From positions 15,311 to 79,310 of the forward strand of contig CAYNFM010000004.1 in the NCBI GenBank assembly GCA_964396415.1: a stretch of DNA of 64,000 nt, given 5' to 3'. The notes below the pieces were generated by a model that was not told the DNA's origin, did not search any database, and saw nothing but the letters and a program-made list of their open reading frames with translations. The position numbers and the translations under genes were made by a program. Within the stretch, counting starts at the first letter, position 1. Each line of letters opens with the position of its first letter. Below are positions 8,609 through 16,458 of the stretch, piece by piece. The stretch comes from UBA1306 sp964396415. GTDB lineage: Bacteria; Spirochaetota; Spirochaetia; Treponematales; Rectinemataceae.

Positions 8609-8714
8609 CGGAGGAATTTACCACTGGTCGCGGAGGAATTTATCAGTGGTCGCGGCCGACTTTACCAGTGGTCGCGGAGGAATTTATCAGTGGTCCCGGC
8701 CGACTTTACCAGTG
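8609..8714. repeat. 22-bp direct tandem repeat, about 4.8 copies
   Basis: Units begin at 8609, 8631, 8653, 8675 and 8697 (last one 18 bases). Shared core is TTTAYCAGTGGTC followed by SCGG. Units 1, 2 and 4 carry CGGAGGAA before the core and units 3 and 5 carry CGGCCGAC, so units 2-5 form a 44-bp higher-order repeat. There are no unique spacers, so this is not CRISPR. Multiple short repeats of this sort are found at the ends of IS21-like elements; no transposase gene remains here. Confidence 0.85.
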
Positions 8715-8929
8715 AAGAATTCCTCCTCCGCAACTGGAGCCGCCTTTGGCGACTCAGGCAGGCGCCTGTTTGATGAAAACCGGCACTTGCCTGGTTCCCG
8801 AGCTCAAGTAAAAAGCCTCCTCGCGAGCGGAATGGCTTCTAAGAGGACCATCCTTTCGAGCCAGATGGCCCTTCGTGGCTGGCGGCGGCTCGATTCCTTA
8901 AAAAACTTGTTCAGCTAATCCCTCTGGAG

Positions 8930-8996
8930 AAAATCCGGATTTTTCTGGAAGAAGTTTACTGTCAGTTCACTTTCAGGACGCCTATTAGGAGGCGTC
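8930..8996 (+). promoter_or_regulatory. palindromes in the leader of the LolA-like/RND operon
   Basis: A perfect 14-bp palindrome AAAATCCGGATTTT is at 8930-8943 and a perfect 7-bp stem GACGCCT/AGGCGTC with a 6-base loop is at 8977-8996, both upstream of the ATG at 9058. They may be an operator and a leader hairpin. No clear -35/-10 pair was identified with confidence. Confidence 0.4.
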
Positions 8997-9057
8997 GGAT
9001 TCAGATACCTACCTCGACGCTGCCGAGGCGAAGAACATCCGACAAAAGGAGTTTCTC

Positions 9058-9837
9058 ATGAAACGTTTTATCGTGGGAGTTTTCTTGGCGCTCTCGGCCA
9101 TCGCAGTCTTCGCCGACCCGAAGGCCGACGAGATCGTCAAGGCGATGCTGGATCAAAAGAGTCCATCGGACATGACGTCAATCTCCACTATGGCGATCAC
9201 GGACCGCACCGGCGTCGTGAAAACAAGAAAGATGAAGCAGGTATCCAAGGAGACGCCCGAAGGGACCAAGTCCTTCGTCGAGTTCGTGGAACCGGCCGAC
9301 GTCAACGGTACGAAGTTTCTGACCGTCTCGAAAAAAGGCGCCGACTCCGATCAGCGGATGTACCTTCCGGCCCTGAAGAAAATCAGGAAGATCTCGAGTT
9401 CGAGCAAGGATGGGGATTTCCTCGGCTCGGACATAAACTACTTCGACATGGAGAAGCGGTATTTCGAGGACGGCAGCTATACGCTGCTGTCGGAAGGCGA
9501 GACACTAGACGGGCCGGGGCTGGAAGGCAAGAAATTCGCGAAGATTCAAACGGTCTTCAAGGACCCCAACTGCCCCTATTCCAAGACGATCTCGTGGATC
9601 GACAGCGCCAGCAAGGTGGCGTATCGGACCGAGTGCTATGACAAAAAGGACGGAGCGCTCCTTAAAACAATAACAATAGACGAGATTCAGACCATCAAGG
9701 GATACACGTTCATGACGAAGAGTACCTTCGTCAACAACAAGAAAGGCTCCAAAACCGTCACCTCGCTCGAGAACATCACTCCGGATACCGGTGTCAAGGA
9801 CTCGGCCGTCAGCGTCAAGAGGCTCGAGCAGTCATGA
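9058..9837 (+). CDS. outer-membrane lipoprotein-sorting (LolA-like) protein
   Basis: 259 residues with a signal peptide (MKRFIVGVFLALSAIAVFAD, probable cleavage after FA). The mature part fits the LolA/DUF1329-like family that travels with RND/MMPL transporters: VEFVEPADVNGTKFL, DQRMYLPALKKIRKI, FLGSDINYFDME and the late KTITIDEIQTIKGYTF block are typical. It is expected in the periplasm, carrying a hydrophobic ligand (lipid or lipoprotein acyl chain) between the inner-membrane pump and the outer membrane. A strong AAAAGGAG ribosome site precedes the ATG. It overlaps the next gene by ATGA. A treponemal relative (Tp0789 type) is recalled from general knowledge, not checked. Confidence 0.82.
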   Translation: MKRFIVGVFLALSAIAVFADPKADEIVKAMLDQKSPSDMTSISTMAITDRTGVVKTRKMKQVSKETPEGTKSFVEFVEPADVNGTKFLTVSKKGADSDQRMYLPALKKIRKISSSSKDGDFLGSDINYFDMEKRYFEDGSYTLLSEGETLDGPGLEGKKFAKIQTVFKDPNCPYSKTISWIDSASKVAYRTECYDKKDGALLKTITIDEIQTIKGYTFMTKSTFVNNKKGSKTVTSLENITPDTGVKDSAVSVKRLEQS

Positions 9838-11231
9838 GCCCGAGAGACGCTATAAAACTGGTCCTCGCGATCGCCTTGGCCCTTGCGGCCTTAGGGCAGG
9901 CGGTCGCCGAGGACTCGGAGACCGCGACCGAGTCTCCAGCCTTCATGGCTTTCAATTTAACCGGGGCACACGAATTGAGCTATGCCATGCCGGCCGGGGG
10001 CTACTCCTGGGATAGCGGATACGATGGAGAGATGAAGTATCCGCAGCTCATCAACGACCTTGGGCTCGATGCGACGATAGGCCAGATAGGCGTAGTTTCC
10101 AAATGGGAAATTCAAAGCCTTGAGCAGCATGGCGAGGCGATAAACAACCTCAGGTACGTGGAAAACTACATTGCGTGGAACCCGGAAAAATTCCGCTTCA
10201 GCTTCGGCTACCAAGTGTTTTCCTGGGGCGTGGCAGACGGACGCAATCCGACGGACAATATCAATCCGGAGGACTACACGACACTCGAAGGGGACAAGGT
10301 TCACAAGATCCCCGTCCTCGCGATCGGAGCCAGCTGGTATCCCGGCGAGGAATGGTCCCTCGACTCGGTCTATATCCCTCTCCCTCTCGATAGTCTCTTC
10401 CCTGAGGACTATATACGATCGCTCCGGAACGAAGGCATTAACGCCTCGCTCGATGAAGTCGAGGATAAGCCGGAGAACTTCGTCGCAGGGGGAAAGCTCA
10501 ACTATCGAAGCCCGGCCATGGATTTCTCGGTAAGCTACCTCTATGACTTCGACCGGATGTATACGCCCTCCGTGACCGACGACTTCGGCGTCTCTCTCGA
10601 AAGAAAACGCGTCCACAGGATCGGCGCCGACATGAAGACGACCCTCGGCCGCTACGGACTCTGGGCCGAGGCCTGTTATTCGCTCACCGGCAATTCCGAT
10701 CCCTCGAGCTACGCCGAGCGACTTTCAAGTCTGGACTATACGCTGGGGTTCGACTTCAGCTACGGCCCTGGCGACGACTATTACCTCAATCTCCAGTACA
10801 CCGGCACGGTCTATCCGGGGTATGACAGTTCCGCCGATACGTTCTCGCAGTCCGATCCACGCTATCTCGAGAAGGAACTCTTGTACCAGCTCGCCGGAGT
10901 CGACGGGGGCCTGACCCAGGGCCTGACGTGGAACGCCCGCTGGAGCTTCGCGGATGGAGCTATAGTTCCATCCTTCACCGGATCCTACTCCCTACCCTTT
11001 TACTACGATAGCTCGAGCGTGAAGTACTACGGAAGCATGCTCCTGAAGCCCCAGATCGACTTCATGCCGATCGACTCCTTCCACATCGTGGTCGGGGCCA
11101 TCCTGGCCTATTCGTGGGTGAGCCAGGGCGGACAAGGCGTCACGCTCGATACCTCCGATTTGGTGGGAGTCTATACTCCCGAAAACAATGTCTTTCTCAG
11201 CGTCACCTACATGTGGAGCTACGACAAATAG
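9834..11231 (+). CDS. outer-membrane beta-barrel protein linked to RND pump
   Basis: 465 residues: signal peptide (KLVLAIALALAALGQAVAED), then a long series of alternating aromatic/polar strands (for example FRFSFGYQVFSWGVADGRNP, YLNLQYTGTVYPGYD, FLSVTYMWSYDK) ending in an aromatic-rich strand, as outer-membrane barrels do. The FSWGVADGRNPTDNINP block resembles DUF1302-type proteins that are co-encoded with LolA/DUF1329-like proteins and MMPL pumps. It is coupled to the previous gene by an ATGA overlap and followed 12 bases later by the pump. Probable role: outer-membrane partner or receptor for the transported hydrophobic substrate. Confidence 0.75.
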   Translation: MSPRDAIKLVLAIALALAALGQAVAEDSETATESPAFMAFNLTGAHELSYAMPAGGYSWDSGYDGEMKYPQLINDLGLDATIGQIGVVSKWEIQSLEQHGEAINNLRYVENYIAWNPEKFRFSFGYQVFSWGVADGRNPTDNINPEDYTTLEGDKVHKIPVLAIGASWYPGEEWSLDSVYIPLPLDSLFPEDYIRSLRNEGINASLDEVEDKPENFVAGGKLNYRSPAMDFSVSYLYDFDRMYTPSVTDDFGVSLERKRVHRIGADMKTTLGRYGLWAEACYSLTGNSDPSSYAERLSSLDYTLGFDFSYGPGDDYYLNLQYTGTVYPGYDSSADTFSQSDPRYLEKELLYQLAGVDGGLTQGLTWNARWSFADGAIVPSFTGSYSLPFYYDSSSVKYYGSMLLKPQIDFMPIDSFHIVVGAILAYSWVSQGGQGVTLDTSDLVGVYTPENNVFLSVTYMWSYDK

Positions 11232-11243
11232 GAGTCATTTACC

Positions 11244-13853
11244 ATGGTTGAAGACCTTCTCCAACGCAGCACGGCCATCTATAGGAAACCGTGGCCGATA
11301 TTGATAGCCGTTTTCCTCGTCACTGTTTTTCTGGCCACGGGCCTGCCGAAAATGATAATCGACAACGACGTCAAATCCATGCTCCCTACGACCGACAAGG
11401 CGCGGATGATGACCGACCTGTACGATGACGAGTCCAACTTCGGCTCGAGCAACGCGGCCATAATTGGCGTTGAGTCGGCCGATATCTTCGGACTGGATAC
11501 GCTCACCTATATCAAGAGGACTCAGGATCGGATCTCCGACCTCAACCGAAGCATACCCGTCAGGCAGATGGGACGGATCCTGAAGCTCACGGACGAGGAG
11601 GCCTCGACAGTCCTCGATGGCCTGAGGACGATCGGCATCAACGATCTGAATTACGAGGACCAAATGTTGCCGCTGATAAGGTCGAGCGACGGACTGCAAA
11701 GGAAGTTCGGTTGGGATCGAGCCCTCGCCGATAAGGTCGCGAAGAGCGCGGCCCTGGTCCCCGACATCCGGCTCTTCGCCGCCTACGACGCGCCCCTTGG
11801 ACAGATTCAAAGTCTCGTCAGTACGGACTACATCTGCTTCGATGACGACGCCCTCGTGGCGAAGAAGCTCGTCGAGGGAGAGAATCCGACGCCGCAGACC
11901 ATCGCCGGCCTGAGGGACCGGGTGGCGAGCTGGGATAGCTACGAAGGGACGCTGGTCTCCAAGGATCGCTCGATAACATCGATCACGGCGATAATTCGGA
12001 CCGAGGATAAGGACGTCAAGGCGCTCATCAATTCGGCCTTGCAGGAAATCACCTCCTCCCCGCCGCCCGGCATCAAGGTGTTCATGGCCGGAGAACCGGT
12101 CATCACGGACCATATCGGCGCAGCCATGGCCAAGGACATGCCGATCCTCATCCCCATCATGGTCGCGGTCCTCGTCGTGATACTTTTCCTGTGCTTCCGG
12201 AGCCTCAAGGGCATCGTTTTCCCCATCGCGATGACATTCTTGGCAATCGTCTGGACCTTCGGGCTCATGGGGCTTCTTGGAGTTCCCCTCACCGTGGTGA
12301 GCTCCACCATCCCGGTTCTCCTCATGGCCATCGTCTCCGCTTACGGCATCCACCAGATGAACCACTATTTCGAAGACCCTCGACAGGATAAATACCAGGT
12401 GCTCAGGCACAATTCCGGGAGCGTGGGGCTGGCTATCCTGCTGTCGGGGCTTACGGTGATGATCGGCTTCGGGTCCATGATAATCCTGGACTTCGTGCCC
12501 ATCCGGAACTTCGGCCTATTGACGGCCCTTGGCGACCTCGTCGGCGTACTGGCCGCCCTCTTCGTTCTGCCGGCGTTGCTGATAGTCGGCTCCCCGCGCA
12601 AAAAACCCGGCGTCTACGTCCCGGAAGACGAGAAGACCGACATTATCTCGCGATTGCTGCGGGCTACGATGGGAGTCGGGAGGAGTCACCCCGGTCGTCT
12701 GCTCGTCGCAGTCGGCGCACTCGCCCTCATCGTGGCGAGCGGCGCTTTCTTCGTGAAATCCGACATGGACATCGTGAAATTCTTCCCGAAGAACGATTCG
12801 GTGCGGGTCGCGGACCGTGTCATCAATGAAAAAATGTCAGGCACGAAGAGCATATCGGTCATCCTGGACACCGATTTGAGAGACGCGCTCTCCCGCAAGG
12901 GCAACCCGGACACGATAGTCGAGCTCACGAGCCCCGAGGTTCTCGAGAAGGTCGACGGGTTCGCTCGGGACTTGAAGGCCGCGTTCCCGAACGTCACCAA
13001 GGTAAGTTCCTACGCCGACGTGCTCAAGAAGATGAATCAGGTAATGAATGGCGGCGACTCAAAATACTATGTGATTCCCGACGATCCCGCCCTGATCGGC
13101 CAGTACATGGTCATCTTTTCGGGTGACACCAAGGCCCTGCTTACCACGAACCACGACAAGATGCGCGTCATGGTGGCGATGAACAGAGGCAGCACCGAGG
13201 AAATCCACAAGGTCGTGCTCTACGCTCAGTCCTACTTCGATCCGGCCTTCCTGTCGCGCAACCATCTCCAGGCCCAGGTGGCCGGCTACGAGCAGATTTC
13301 CTACATGGCGAACCGGGCCCTGCTCAGGGGCAACATGGAGAGCATTTTCGCCTGCGTCGTCATCGTGTTCCTCATCCTGCTCGCGGTGCTTCGCGATTTC
13401 CGCATGAGCCTCGTCGCCGTCGTGCCCATCGCGCTCTGTCTGGTGGTCGATTTCGGCTACCTCGGGTTTTCCGGCACCCCGCTGAACACGACGACGTCGC
13501 TGGTCTCTTCGATCGGCATAGGCATCGGAATAGACTTTTCGATCCATTTCATCACGTGGTATAGGCGCGAATTGCGCGTGGATCGGAATGTCCTGAAGGC
13601 CGTGGACAGGACGATCCTCCATAAAGGCAGAGCCATCCTGTATAACTGGCTCGTGATCGTCGGTGGATTCCTCGTGCTGCTCGGTTCGCAGATGGGCCCG
13701 ATGAGGGACTTCGGCCTCCTTACCGCCCTCTGCCTGACCGTGACGGCGATCGGGGCAATTGTCGTGGTGCCGGCCATTATCCGCCTGCTGGCCAGGAAAG
13801 ACCGCGATTTCCTGTATCTTGGCGTGACGAGCGCGGAAGGGGAGCTGAATTGA
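11244..13853 (+). CDS. RND/MMPL family transporter
   Basis: 869 residues in two related halves. Each has one membrane helix, a large periplasmic domain and a bundle of about five helices: helix 1 near 17-36, bundle near 285-450, second-half first helix near 485-505, bundle near 690-850. IVSAYGIHQMNHYF and IGIGIGIDFSIHFITWYRRE are the sterol-sensing-domain-like helices with the hydrophilic residues expected for proton coupling. Length and topology match MmpL/HpnN-like exporters of lipids rather than AcrB drug pumps (about 1040 residues). It forms an operon with the LolA-like and barrel proteins. Substrate unknown, probably lipid-like. Confidence 0.88.
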   Translation: MVEDLLQRSTAIYRKPWPILIAVFLVTVFLATGLPKMIIDNDVKSMLPTTDKARMMTDLYDDESNFGSSNAAIIGVESADIFGLDTLTYIKRTQDRISDLNRSIPVRQMGRILKLTDEEASTVLDGLRTIGINDLNYEDQMLPLIRSSDGLQRKFGWDRALADKVAKSAALVPDIRLFAAYDAPLGQIQSLVSTDYICFDDDALVAKKLVEGENPTPQTIAGLRDRVASWDSYEGTLVSKDRSITSITAIIRTEDKDVKALINSALQEITSSPPPGIKVFMAGEPVITDHIGAAMAKDMPILIPIMVAVLVVILFLCFRSLKGIVFPIAMTFLAIVWTFGLMGLLGVPLTVVSSTIPVLLMAIVSAYGIHQMNHYFEDPRQDKYQVLRHNSGSVGLAILLSGLTVMIGFGSMIILDFVPIRNFGLLTALGDLVGVLAALFVLPALLIVGSPRKKPGVYVPEDEKTDIISRLLRATMGVGRSHPGRLLVAVGALALIVASGAFFVKSDMDIVKFFPKNDSVRVADRVINEKMSGTKSISVILDTDLRDALSRKGNPDTIVELTSPEVLEKVDGFARDLKAAFPNVTKVSSYADVLKKMNQVMNGGDSKYYVIPDDPALIGQYMVIFSGDTKALLTTNHDKMRVMVAMNRGSTEEIHKVVLYAQSYFDPAFLSRNHLQAQVAGYEQISYMANRALLRGNMESIFACVVIVFLILLAVLRDFRMSLVAVVPIALCLVVDFGYLGFSGTPLNTTTSLVSSIGIGIGIDFSIHFITWYRRELRVDRNVLKAVDRTILHKGRAILYNWLVIVGGFLVLLGSQMGPMRDFGLLTALCLTVTAIGAIVVVPAIIRLLARKDRDFLYLGVTSAEGELN

Positions 13854-13934
13854 AAAACGGCAGGTAGGAACCTAGGAACTGAAAAATCCGCCTCCGCTCC
13901 CTTCGCGCCGAAAGGAGCCGATCGAGCTCTGCCC

Positions 13935-13963
13935 GAAGAGCGGCCCACGAGCGGCCGCTCTTC
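13935..13963. terminator. hairpin between convergent genes
   Basis: Perfect 11-bp stem GAAGAGCGGCC / GGCCGCTCTTC (13935-13945 and 13953-13963) with a 7-base loop, between the end of the RND gene and the end of the histidine kinase gene. It is followed by CCCTTTAG on the plus strand, a weak T tract. Likely serves as a shared terminator for both directions. Confidence 0.6.
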
Positions 13964-13966
13964 CCT

Positions 13967-15586
13967 TTAGGAGTCCGGGCCCGGCTCGCCGAGGGGCAGG
14001 TCCATCGGGAGACTGACGGTGAAGACGCTGCCGCGTCCAGGAACGCTTTGGGCATCCACATTGCCACCGCAAAGCCTGACTATTTTCCTGACGATCGAGA
14101 GGCCTAGCCCAAGGCCTTTCGATGATTTCGAGGAGTCCCCCTGATAATACTTCTCGAATACGTGCTCAAGCTCTTCCTCCGTCATGCCTGAGCCGCTGTC
14201 TGCCACGGAAATCAGCAGACATTCCCCGTCTCGATGGAGGCCGACCGCGATCTCGCCACTCTCAGGCGTGAATTTTATCGAGTTGCTCAGAAGATTGATC
14301 CATACCTGCTTCATCAGGTCCGCGTTCCCCACGAAAGCCGCCGGGATCAGGTCGGCCGTGACCTCGAGTCTCTTTTTCGACCACTGCGGCGAAAGGAGGA
14401 TAATGCATTCCCTGATCTGCTCGTCGAGCGAGTATGGCGTCCTGTTGCCGATGTAGTGTTGAGATTCGAGCCTGGCCATCATAAGCGCTTTTCCCGCCAT
14501 CTCCGAGAGACGGTTCGACTCGGAGACGATGATGCCCAGGTATTGCCTGCGCTCCTCCTTGGATATCCTTTCCTCGAGAAGAAGTTCCGCGAAACCACGG
14601 ATGGAGGTAATGGGCGATTTGAACTCATGGGAAAAATCGTTGATAAAATCGTCTCGGAGGGTCTGGACGCTCCGAAGTTCCGCGCACATCGTATTGAAAT
14701 TCCTGAACACTTCCTTGAATGGGCCGGACGACTCCGGATCGAGGGTCGTCTCGAAATCGCCGGCCGCTACCTTCTCGATGCCGCTGAGAAGCTGAAACGT
14801 GTAGCGACTGTCGTTTTTGAGACTCGCGTACGAGACGAATCCCATGATGAGGGCCATTGGCGCGATCATCCCGATCATGTCGACCGGGTGATAATGGACA
14901 GTATCGCCAAAGATGGTGTTGGCGGCATAGTCGACCAGGCCGAAAGTTATCACCGATACGATAACGATTACGGTGGACTCGAGGACGCGTCTGGTCTTCA
15001 GGCGGAGCAGAATACTCGAACGATCGCTCCCTCGGGTGCTTTGGATCGTGTCGAGACTTTTACCGAAAGAAGGCCCGCGAATGAAATCTGACACATTCTG
15101 CAGAATATAGAGCTTCAACTCCCTGATTCCGAAAAAGGCGATGGGCGCCATGATGAGCCCTACGCTACCGGCCATGACGAGCAGGCCGGTCGGGGAATAG
15201 CCAGGCGCCCCGACGACAAGATGAGCGTAAACCTGTATCGAGATGAAGGCGGCTGTAGAGGCTGCCGCGACCGAAAGTGTCTCTATTACAAGCCAATTCC
15301 TGGGCTTTCGTCGCCTTCTCGGCGAGTCTCGCTCATACGTGTGGGCAACGCGGCGCCATGCCGCTCTGACGTTCGCAATCGAGATTACGCTCATCGCGAA
15401 GCCCATCGGCCCGACCATGCCGATCATATACACGGGCTGGTATATCGCGTTTTTGAGCACTACGATGTTCGTCCAGCACTCGACCATGCCGAAGACCATC
15501 ACGGAGGCGATGACCTCGACGATGGCTATCATGAAGACGTGCTTCCGAATTTGGCCCAGGGATGTCATTGTGGAGGTTCTACTCAT
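13967..15586 (-). CDS. membrane sensor histidine kinase with triplicated sensor module
   Basis: 539 residues. The N-terminal half holds three similar membrane units (about 19-75, 97-155, 199-257), each with a helix, a short extracytoplasmic turn with Y-x-P (Tyr49-Pro51, Tyr130-Pro132, Tyr232-Pro234) and a second helix rich in Met/Gly. A HAMP-like linker follows (about 255-300), then HisKA with phosphoacceptor His320 (NDFSHEFKSPI) and HATPase_c with WINLLSNSIKFTP (N box), VADSGSGM (G1) and KGLGLGLSIVRKI (G2). It overlaps the response regulator gene by 8 bases (regulator first). It is convergent with the RND operon, which may be its target or its signal source. Confidence 0.88.
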   Translation of the reverse strand: MSRTSTMTSLGQIRKHVFMIAIVEVIASVMVFGMVECWTNIVVLKNAIYQPVYMIGMVGPMGFAMSVISIANVRAAWRRVAHTYERDSPRRRRKPRNWLVIETLSVAAASTAAFISIQVYAHLVVGAPGYSPTGLLVMAGSVGLIMAPIAFFGIRELKLYILQNVSDFIRGPSFGKSLDTIQSTRGSDRSSILLRLKTRRVLESTVIVIVSVITFGLVDYAANTIFGDTVHYHPVDMIGMIAPMALIMGFVSYASLKNDSRYTFQLLSGIEKVAAGDFETTLDPESSGPFKEVFRNFNTMCAELRSVQTLRDDFINDFSHEFKSPITSIRGFAELLLEERISKEERRQYLGIIVSESNRLSEMAGKALMMARLESQHYIGNRTPYSLDEQIRECIILLSPQWSKKRLEVTADLIPAAFVGNADLMKQVWINLLSNSIKFTPESGEIAVGLHRDGECLLISVADSGSGMTEEELEHVFEKYYQGDSSKSSKGLGLGLSIVRKIVRLCGGNVDAQSVPGRGSVFTVSLPMDLPLGEPGPDS

Positions 15587-16265
15587 CGGCGGACGCTCCT
15601 ACGATATCGGCTTTATATCCCACGCCCTTCACTGCGGTGATCTCTATCTCGCCTATGACCTTCACCTTGCTTCTCAGCCTGTAGACATGGGTTTTGATGG
15701 TATCCTCTCCGCTGTCCGAGTCGAAGCCCCAGATGTCGTTCATAAGCTGGGTCTTAGTGTATATTCTTCCGGGCGTCGAGAGAAATTTGAAAAGGAGCTC
15801 GAACTCTTTCTTGGGAAGAGCGATCGAGACCTCGCCCCTACTCACTGTAAAAGTCGAAGGATCCGCGGTGATTCCGCGCACCTGGAGTTTGTCGCTTTCG
15901 GATACATGGGCCCTGCGAAGCAGGGCCTGCACCCTCCACATGAGCTCCTCAAGATTGACGGGCTTCATCAGGTAGTCGTCGGTTCCCGTTCGAAATCCGA
16001 TTCTTTTAGCGTCGAAGGACTGATTGGCAGTGAGCATGATCACGGGAAGGAGGAGGCCCAGATTCCGGATATTTCGCACTAGATCGAAGCCGTCCATGCG
16101 CGGCATCATGATGTCGGCGATAAGGAGATCGATATGCCGGCTCGAAATCGTCTCCAAGGCCTCTCTGCCGTCTTGCGCGAAGAAAACAGAATGCTTTTGT
16201 TTAAGATGATGTCCGAGCAGAAGTCTGATGTTCTCGTCGTCTTCCGCAATCAAGATATCCGCCAA
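15579..16265 (-). CDS. OmpR/PhoB-type response regulator
   Basis: Receiver domain with AEDDEN (acidic pair), phosphoacceptor Asp in LLIADIMMPRMDG, LTAN and the Lys of LMKPVN; C-terminal winged helix with KKEFELLFKFL, IYTKTQLMNDIWGF and TIKTHVYRLRSKV. The start is chosen at a TTG (complement of 16263-16265): it gives the normal receiver opening LADILIAEDDE and has GAGAGGAG about six bases upstream. An in-frame ATG at 16319 would add 18 unusual residues and would cover a candidate operator. It is co-transcribed with the kinase downstream. Confidence 0.85.
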   Translation of the reverse strand: MADILIAEDDENIRLLLGHHLKQKHSVFFAQDGREALETISSRHIDLLIADIMMPRMDGFDLVRNIRNLGLLLPVIMLTANQSFDAKRIGFRTGTDDYLMKPVNLEELMWRVQALLRRAHVSESDKLQVRGITADPSTFTVSRGEVSIALPKKEFELLFKFLSTPGRIYTKTQLMNDIWGFDSDSGEDTIKTHVYRLRSKVKVIGEIEITAVKGVGYKADIVGASADE

Positions 16266-16301
16266 GCCGGACTCCTCTCTCAATGGAGCAAAAACCGAAA
16301 G

Positions 16302-16320
16302 AGCACTAAAATTTAGCACT
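16302..16320 (-). promoter_or_regulatory. direct repeat, candidate response-regulator box
   Basis: AGTGCT on the minus strand occurs twice (complements of 16315-16320 and 16302-16307), separated by AT-rich AAATTTT, start-to-start 13 bases. It lies about 40 bases before the chosen regulator start. OmpR-type regulators bind direct repeats, so autoregulation is possible; the spacing is slightly longer than the usual 11. Confidence 0.35.
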
Positions 16321-16458
16321 CGGCATTAAAACGTGAAAAGGCCCACAAGGCTTTCCTTTCCCCTCAAGCCTATGCGAAGGCCTTGCCGACACTAGAAGGG
16401 AATAGGACGGTCCCCATGGTCGGGACGGCGCGCCGAAATTAAAGTGCCGTCTCCCTCC

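Larger units (their letters stand above)
8364..9057. other. long non-coding stretch
   Basis: About 690 bases with no convincing gene. It holds a minus-strand terminator (8423-8452), a locally AT-richer segment (about 8515-8605), a 22-bp tandem repeat (8609-8714), and palindromes before the next operon (8930-8996). A 90-codon ORF starting at 8646 begins inside the tandem repeat and resembles nothing recognisable, so it is not annotated. The repeat block and the drop in GC suggest the scar of a mobile element. Confidence 0.6.

Noticed and set aside
8609..8714. Repeat cluster as a CRISPR array
   Set aside because: The 22-bp units are directly abutting with no unique spacers and there are no cas genes.
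8646..8918. 90-codon plus-strand ORF
   Set aside because: Starts inside the tandem repeat, has no recognisable motif and no good ribosome site; kept as non-coding.
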